DNA from: Actinomycetota bacterium
GTDB lineage: Bacteria; Actinomycetota; Actinomycetes; Streptosporangiales; Streptosporangiaceae
Reading direction: 5' to 3'
Assembly (NCBI GenBank): GCA_003161205.1
Contig: PMOU01000326.1
Location: forward strand, 1 to 9,733
Length of the DNA stretch: 9,733 nucleotides
This document shows, one piece after another, positions 6,028 through 9,733 of the stretch. Both the position numbers and the translations under genes were made by a program. Position 1 is the first letter of the stretch; each line of letters begins with the position of its first letter. A model generated the notes under the pieces. It saw nothing but the letters and a program-made list of their open reading frames with translations, made no database searches and was not told the DNA's origin.

Positions 6028-6095
6028 GGATCGGAGCCCGATCCCCTTCGCGGAAGCCGCTTCGCGCGGTCCCTCCTGCTCGGCTGAGGAGGGAC
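6028..6095. other. Cluster of three hairpins in non-coding DNA
   Basis: Three inverted repeats stand in a row. GGATCGG-AGC-CCGATCC (6028-6044) is a perfect 7-bp stem with a 3-base loop. CTTC-GCG-GAAG-CCG-CTTC (6046-6063) can form either of two mutually exclusive 4-bp hairpins. GTCCCTCCT (6069-6077) and AGGAGGGAC (6087-6095) form a perfect 9-bp stem with a 9-base loop. No T-run follows on either strand, so a simple terminator is not evident. The group could be a structured leader or small RNA, or chance in GC-rich DNA. Confidence 0.4.
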
Positions 6096-6174
6096 TCGAC
6101 TACCTCGTCTCCGGCTGCTCAAACCGGACTCGCACCTGCGGCAAGCCGAACCGCCGGCACCTTCGAATAGCGTC

Positions 6175-6358
6175 ATGTGAGTCGACAAGGAATCGGACGC
6201 CGGGTTCATCTGAAAAGGTCCCGGCCGAACTGGACAAGCTCTTCGACGCCGTGGCCCGAGGCGAGCACGGGGCCTTCGACCGCGAGCAGCTGCTTTGCTG
6301 CCTGGATCGGCTCAGCGAACGGCAGCGAGAGGCCGCCGCTTTTGGCGCCCCAATCTAA
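6175..6358 (+). pseudogene. Remnant of an ECF sigma factor (SigK-like), internally deleted
   Basis: The frame read from about 6182 to TAA 6356-6358 gives KVPAELDKLFDAVARGEHG, then AFDREQLLCCLDRLSERQRE and AAAFGAPI. The first part resembles the start of ECF sigma region 2 in SigK-type factors ('LD.LL..VA.GD..AF...Y'). The second resembles the start of region 4 ('..CL..L...QRE...LAY'). About 100 residues that should lie between them, and the whole region 4 helix-turn-helix, are missing. No in-frame start codon exists: ATG 6175-6177 becomes in frame only if one base is removed from ATGTGAG, after which the protein would begin MESTRNRTPG. So a frameshifted start, an internal deletion and a premature end coincide. 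The product cannot be a working sigma factor. The assignment rests on two short segments, so a small unrelated coding remnant is possible. Confidence 0.5.
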
Positions 6359-6425
6359 CACGGCGCAATTATCGAGCGCAGTCGCTGGTGAGCGCGGTGG
6401 GCCGACGCGGACCCGGGCGGGACCG

Positions 6426-6444
6426 CGGCCGGCGGCGCCGGCCG
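6426..6444. other. GC hairpin upstream of the WhiB gene
   Basis: CGGCCGGC (6426-6433), GGC, GCCGGCCG (6437-6444) is a perfect 8-bp stem with a 3-base loop. A smaller dyad, TTCGC-GCT-GCGAA (6469-6481), and AGTG-N7-CACT (6506-6520) follow. These are the only structures I see in the otherwise featureless 6359-6613 leader. No convincing promoter hexamers were found there. They could be operators or leader structure for the WhiB gene, or background. Confidence 0.3.
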
Positions 6445-6613
6445 GACGCCGATTACCGCCAGTAAATTTTCGCGCTGCGAAGGTGTAGGCGCGAGGGCGA
6501 AGGAAAGTGGTTGATTCACTGCCCGCACAGCTCGGAACGAGCAAGGCGACGTCAACGCTGACGGCCGTGAAGGCACGAACACAAGCCCAGCTCAGACCTC
6601 GTGAGGACACGTA

Positions 6614-6907
6614 ATGACCGCGACCGGGAGTGCCATGAACTGGCGAGCGGCTGGCGCCTGCCTGACCGCCGACCCTGACTTGTTCTTTCCCATCTCCTCG
6701 GCGGGCCCGGCCGAGCGGCAGGTGGAGCGAGCCAAGGTCATCTGCGCGGGTTGCGGGGTCCGGCGGGAATGCCTCGAGTTCGCCATGGCGCACGACCAGG
6801 TGTACGGCATCTGGGGCGGAACCACGCCCGAGGACAGGCAGCGGGACCGGCGGCGCAGGCGGCGCGCGGCTGCCGCCGCCGGAGCCAATTCGGCCGTCGC
6901 GGTCTAG
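6614..6907 (+). CDS. WhiB-family Fe-S transcriptional regulator (WhiB1/WblE-like N-terminus)
   Basis: The protein has 97 residues. The four cluster cysteines are C16, C44, C47 and C53, spaced CX27CX2CX5C, which is the WhiB 4Fe-4S pattern. The segment DPDLFFPISSAGPAE follows the first cysteine and resembles WhiB1/WblE (DPELFFPIG..GPA). The GIWGGTT turn is at 65-71, followed by an Arg-rich DNA-contacting tail (RQRDRRRRRRAAAAA). WhiB proteins are redox- or NO-sensitive factors that bind region 4 of the primary sigma factor. ATG 6614 has GAGG seven bases upstream. ATG 6635 (MNWRA) has GGGAG four bases upstream and matches where WhiB1 proteins begin, so the true product may be 90 residues. It is monocistronic and converges on the histidine-kinase gene, with 78 bases between and no clear terminator. 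Confidence 0.95.
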   Translation: MTATGSAMNWRAAGACLTADPDLFFPISSAGPAERQVERAKVICAGCGVRRECLEFAMAHDQVYGIWGGTTPEDRQRDRRRRRRAAAAAGANSAVAV

Positions 6908-6959
6908 GCAGCCAGGCTTTGGCCCATGCTTGACCCGGAGTCCGTGCTGGACGCCGCCG

Positions 6960-6985
6960 GGGTGCGCCGCGGCGAGGGTGCGCCG
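6960..6985. repeat. Short direct repeat between WhiB and kinase genes
   Basis: GGGTGCGCCG occurs at 6960-6969 and again at 6976-6985, ending exactly before the kinase stop codon. No hairpin typical of a terminator is evident in this 78-base convergent gap. The repeat may be chance. Confidence 0.4.
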
Positions 6986-9733
6986 TTACCGGCGGGCGAG
7001 CCAGCGCTCCATGCAGGCGAGCAGCTCATCGGTGTCGACCGGCTTGGTCACGTAGTCGCTGGCCCCGGCCGCGATGCTCTTCTCCTTGTCGCCGGGCATG
7101 GCCCGGGCGGTGACCGCGATGATGGGCAGCGCGGCGAAGGCGGGCATCTGCCTGATCTGGTTCATGGTGGCGTAGCCGTCGAGCTCCGGCATCATCACGT
7201 CCATCAGGACGAGGTCGGTGTCGTCGGCGGTGAGCAGGGCCTCGATGCCCTGGCGCCCGTTGGCCGCCTGCGTCACCGTCATGCCGTGCAGCTCCAGCGT
7301 GCTGGTGATCGCGAAGACATTACGCGGGTCGTCGTCGATCACCAGGACCTGCCTGCCGCGCAGGACGTCATGGCCGTCGTCCTCCGGCGGTACCCGCGGG
7401 GCGGAGCCGGTGACCTCGGCGCCCGCCAGGCTACCGGGTCCAGCTGCCTGGTCGCTGATCAGCGCGGGCACCTGGTCGGGCTGATCCGCGGACAGGTGCA
7501 GGGTAATCCGCTCCCGCAGCTCGTCGAGGGACGGCAGCAGCTCCAGCGGCTGGGAACCGAAGCGGAGCCGGGCCAGGCGTGCCTGCGCGCTGTCGATCGT
7601 GTCCCTGGTGTGGGCCAGGACCGGGACGTCCCGCAGCTCGGGCTCTTCGGCCAGCTGCTCCAGGAACGCGAACGCGGACGCGTCCTCCAGGCCGAGATCC
7701 AGGACGACGCACTGGTGCGGCGCGGCGGAAAGGGCCTTGATGCCCTGCTCGGGGCTCACCGCCGTGCCCACGTGGACCGGCCCGCCGAGGCCGGTGAGGT
7801 CGGAAACCGCGCTGTGGGCGAGCAGGGTGAGCAGGCCGCCGCGCGAGCCTTCGAGCACCAGCAGGCGCCGCCCGCCCGCGTCCCTGTCCTCCGGCGGGAC
7901 CGGCTGCAACTGCAGGGCTTCGGTCGCGTCCGCGTCCGCGTCGCCGTTCGCTGAGATGCTGACGCCCTCGCCGGCGCTCGCGGAGGCGGGGAAGGAGTCC
8001 GCCACCTCGGCCGTGAGCCCTGGCATCTCGGACGGCAGGTACAGCGTGAAGGTGCTGCCCCGGCCGAGCTCGCTTTCGGCGGTGATCTCGCCGCCCAGCA
8101 GGGCGCCGACCTCGCGCGCGATCGACAGCCCGAGGCCGGTGCCGCCGTACCGGCGGCTGAGCGTGCCGTCCCCCTGCTGGAAGGCGCCGAAGATCGTGGT
8201 GAGGTTCTCCGGTGCGATGCCGATACCGGTGTCGGTCACCGAGAAGGCCACGACGTCGGCACCCTCGGGCGTGCTCCGCTCAGCTCTGCCGATGCGCAGG
8301 ATCACGTGGCCCCGTTCGGTGAACTTGACCGCGTTCGCCAGCAGGTTGCCGAGCACCTGGCGCAGCCGCTGCCGGTCCGTGAACAGCTCAGCCGGGGCTT
8401 CGGCGTCCACCTCGACGGCGAATTCCAGGCCCTTCTCGGCGGTGAGCGGCTGGAACGTGGCCTGGACATCCTCAAGCAGCACGCGGAGACCGAACCGCTC
8501 CACGTGGATGTCCATCCGTCCCGCCTCGACCTTGGACAGGTCCAGGATGTCGTTGATGAGCTGCAGCAGGTCTGAGCCGGCCGAGTGGATGACGTTGGCG
8601 TACTCGACCTGCTTGGGGGACAGGTTCCGGCCCGGGTTCTGGGCCAGCAGCCGGGCCAGGATCAGCAGGCTGTTCAGCGGCGTGCGCAGCTCGTGTGACA
8701 TGTTGGCCAGGAACTGGGACTTGTACTTCGAGGCCAGCGCCAGCTGCCTGGCCCGTTCCTCGATCTCCTGCCTGGCCTGCTCGATCTCGGCGTTCTTGGT
8801 CTCGATGTCACGGTTCTGGGCGGCGAGCAGGGCCGCCTTGTCTTCCAGCTCGGCGTTGGACCGCTGCAATTCGACCTGCTGATCCTGCAGCTCCTCTGAT
8901 CGCGCTTGCAGTTCGGTGGTCAGCCGCTGCGACTCTCCGAGCAGCGCGTCGGTGCGGGCGTTGGCGATGATCGTGTTGAAGTTGATCCCGAGCGTCTCGG
9001 TCAGCTGCTCCAGGAAGTCCGTCTGCACCGAGCTGAACGTGGTGAACGAAGCGAGCTCGATGACCCCGAGCACCTGATCCTCGAACAGGATCGGGAGCAC
9101 CACCAGATATGTCGGCGGCGCTTCGCCGAGCCCGGAGGAGATCTTGACGTATCCGTCGGGCAGGTTCGCGATGATGACGGACCGCTTGCTCCTGGCCACC
9201 TGGCCGATCAGGGACTGACCCAGCCGGTACTGGATCGGCGCCATCTTGTCGGCGCGCAGCCCGTACCCGGCGATGAGGCGGAGCTGGGGCTCGCCGTCGG
9301 CGGGCTCGGAGAGAAAGAAGGTGCCGTGCTGCGCCCCGACGAGCGGGGCGAGTTCGTCCATGATCAGCTCGGCCACGATCGCCAGGTCCCGGTGACCTTG
9401 CATCATGCCCGTGATCCGGGCCAGGTTGGTCTTCAGCCAGTCCTGCTGCTGGTTGGCCCGGATGGTCTCGCGCAGCGACTGCACCATCGCGTTGATATTG
9501 TCCTTGAGCTCGGCGACCTCGCCCTGGGCCTCCACCGAGATGGACCGGGTCAGGTCGCCGGAGGCCACCGCGCTGGTCACCTCGGCGATCGCGCGGACCT
9601 GCCTGGTCAGGTTTCCGGCCAGCTCGTTGACGTTCTCCGTGAGCCGCTTCCAGGTGCCGGACACGCCCTCGACCTCGGCCTGGCCGCCGAGGCGGCCTTC
9701 GCTGCCGACTTCGCGGGCCACCCGGGTGACCTC
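6986..9733 (-). CDS. Multi-HAMP hybrid histidine kinase with two receiver domains (N-terminus outside window)
   Basis: The 5' end is missing; 915 residues are visible, counted from the right edge. HAMP repeats occupy about 1-85, the last with [18 protein letters not shown]. They are followed by a GAF domain (about 115-255), a long coiled coil (about 262-335), HisKA with phospho-acceptor H347 in [11 protein letters not shown], and HATPase (about 448-568) with N467, D501 in DTGIG and the G-box GGTGLGLS. A first, degenerate receiver (about 622-744) keeps only D679 of its key residues. A second, canonical receiver (about 794-913) has D800-D802, D845, T875 and K897. This layout is the group III, Nik1-like soluble hybrid kinase widespread in actinomycetes, proposed to sense osmotic or cytoplasmic stress through stacked HAMP units. 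No output DNA-binding domain is present, so a partner phosphotransfer protein or regulator must act elsewhere. The stop is TAA at 6986-6988. Confidence 0.95.
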   Translation of the reverse strand, partial: EVTRVAREVGSEGRLGGQAEVEGVSGTWKRLTENVNELAGNLTRQVRAIAEVTSAVASGDLTRSISVEAQGEVAELKDNINAMVQSLRETIRANQQQDWLKTNLARITGMMQGHRDLAIVAELIMDELAPLVGAQHGTFFLSEPADGEPQLRLIAGYGLRADKMAPIQYRLGQSLIGQVARSKRSVIIANLPDGYVKISSGLGEAPPTYLVVLPILFEDQVLGVIELASFTTFSSVQTDFLEQLTETLGINFNTIIANARTDALLGESQRLTTELQARSEELQDQQVELQRSNAELEDKAALLAAQNRDIETKNAEIEQARQEIEERARQLALASKYKSQFLANMSHELRTPLNSLLILARLLAQNPGRNLSPKQVEYANVIHSAGSDLLQLINDILDLSKVEAGRMDIHVERFGLRVLLEDVQATFQPLTAEKGLEFAVEVDAEAPAELFTDRQRLRQVLGNLLANAVKFTERGHVILRIGRAERSTPEGADVVAFSVTDTGIGIAPENLTTIFGAFQQGDGTLSRRYGGTGLGLSIAREVGALLGGEITAESELGRGSTFTLYLPSEMPGLTAEVADSFPASASAGEGVSISANGDADADATEALQLQPVPPEDRDAGGRRLLVLEGSRGGLLTLLAHSAVSDLTGLGGPVHVGTAVSPEQGIKALSAAPHQCVVLDLGLEDASAFAFLEQLAEEPELRDVPVLAHTRDTIDSAQARLARLRFGSQPLELLPSLDELRERITLHLSADQPDQVPALISDQAAGPGSLAGAEVTGSAPRVPPEDDGHDVLRGRQVLVIDDDPRNVFAITSTLELHGMTVTQAANGRQGIEALLTADDTDLVLMDVMMPELDGYATMNQIRQMPAFAALPIIAVTARAMPGDKEKSIAAGASDYVTKPVDTDELLACMERWLARR
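7925..7942. repeat. Hexanucleotide tandem repeat (CGCGTC)x3 inside the kinase gene
   Basis: Three perfect copies of CGCGTC encode an Asp-Ala repeat (DADADAT) in the linker between the ATPase domain and the degenerate receiver. The unit length is a multiple of three, so slippage would change linker length without a frameshift. Confidence 0.75.

Noticed and set aside
6028..6095. ANTAR-target RNA (paired hexaloop hairpins)
   Set aside because: The loops are 3 and 9 bases, not the two six-base loops with A1 and G4 expected for ANTAR-bound RNA.
6012..6209. Minus-strand ORF of 65 codons upstream of the sigma gene
   Set aside because: It has no ribosome-binding site or recognisable domain, and it is rich in Ser and Arg as expected from a shadow reading across hairpins and the ECF remnant.
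6180..6260. tRNA-like GGTTCATCT stretch
   Set aside because: No acceptor or anticodon stem can be formed around it, and the sequence reads better as an ECF sigma-factor remnant.
6177..6488. Plus-strand ORF of 103 codons starting at GTG 6177
   Set aside because: It reads the ECF remnant in the wrong frame and yields low-complexity sequence. The homologous frame is the neighbouring one.
6926..7954. Plus-strand open frame of about 342 codons opposite the kinase
   Set aside because: It is antisense to the receiver and ATPase domains of the histidine kinase, and its composition is typical of a GC shadow frame.

Overview
The window is about 9.7 kb of GC-rich DNA with strongly GC-biased third codon positions. 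It carries WhiB, GAF-ANTAR, DUF6458, SigB/SigF-type sigma and PP2C/SpoIIE phosphatase genes, which together indicate a high-GC actinomycete (Actinomycetota). I cannot place it more precisely from sequence alone. It looks like a chromosomal stress-response and signalling neighbourhood: no transposase, integrase, tRNA, rRNA or CRISPR array was seen.

Layout. Bases 1-165 hold the 3' end of an ORF that resembles the start and the end of a LigD-type polymerase domain with the middle missing. A tight plus-strand unit follows, with a two-CBS-domain protein (237-656), an HhH-GPD DNA-glycosylase-like protein (667-1323) and a GAF-ANTAR regulator (about 1348-2088). It is preceded by a good match to a SigB/SigF-type stress promoter (185-209). 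A minus-strand block follows, listed in transcription order: a SigB/SigF-family sigma factor (5925-5026), a DUF6458 small membrane protein (4991-4653), a GlsB/YeaQ-type small membrane protein (4550-4245), a clear hairpin terminator (4211-4184), and a PAS-GAF-PP2C phosphatase (4091-2127). The phosphatase and the GAF-ANTAR gene converge at about 2089-2126.

The 5926-6613 stretch has no intact gene. It contains a perfect CRP/GlxR-type palindrome (6001-6016) just upstream of the sigma gene, a cluster of three hairpins (6028-6095), a decayed ECF sigma-factor remnant (about 6175-6358), and the leader of a WhiB-family gene (6614-6907, plus strand). A large multi-HAMP hybrid histidine kinase on the minus strand converges on WhiB and runs off the right edge (9733-6986).

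Inferred working model. The sigma factor belongs to the partner-switching class and the RsbU-like phosphatase is the usual activator of such systems, but no anti-sigma kinase (RsbW) or STAS anti-anti-sigma (RsbV) gene is in the window. The stress promoter before the CBS/HhH/GAF-ANTAR unit suggests that this unit is a target of this or a related sigma factor. The two gene remnants, each keeping both ends but lacking the middle, are unusual and should be checked against assembly error.
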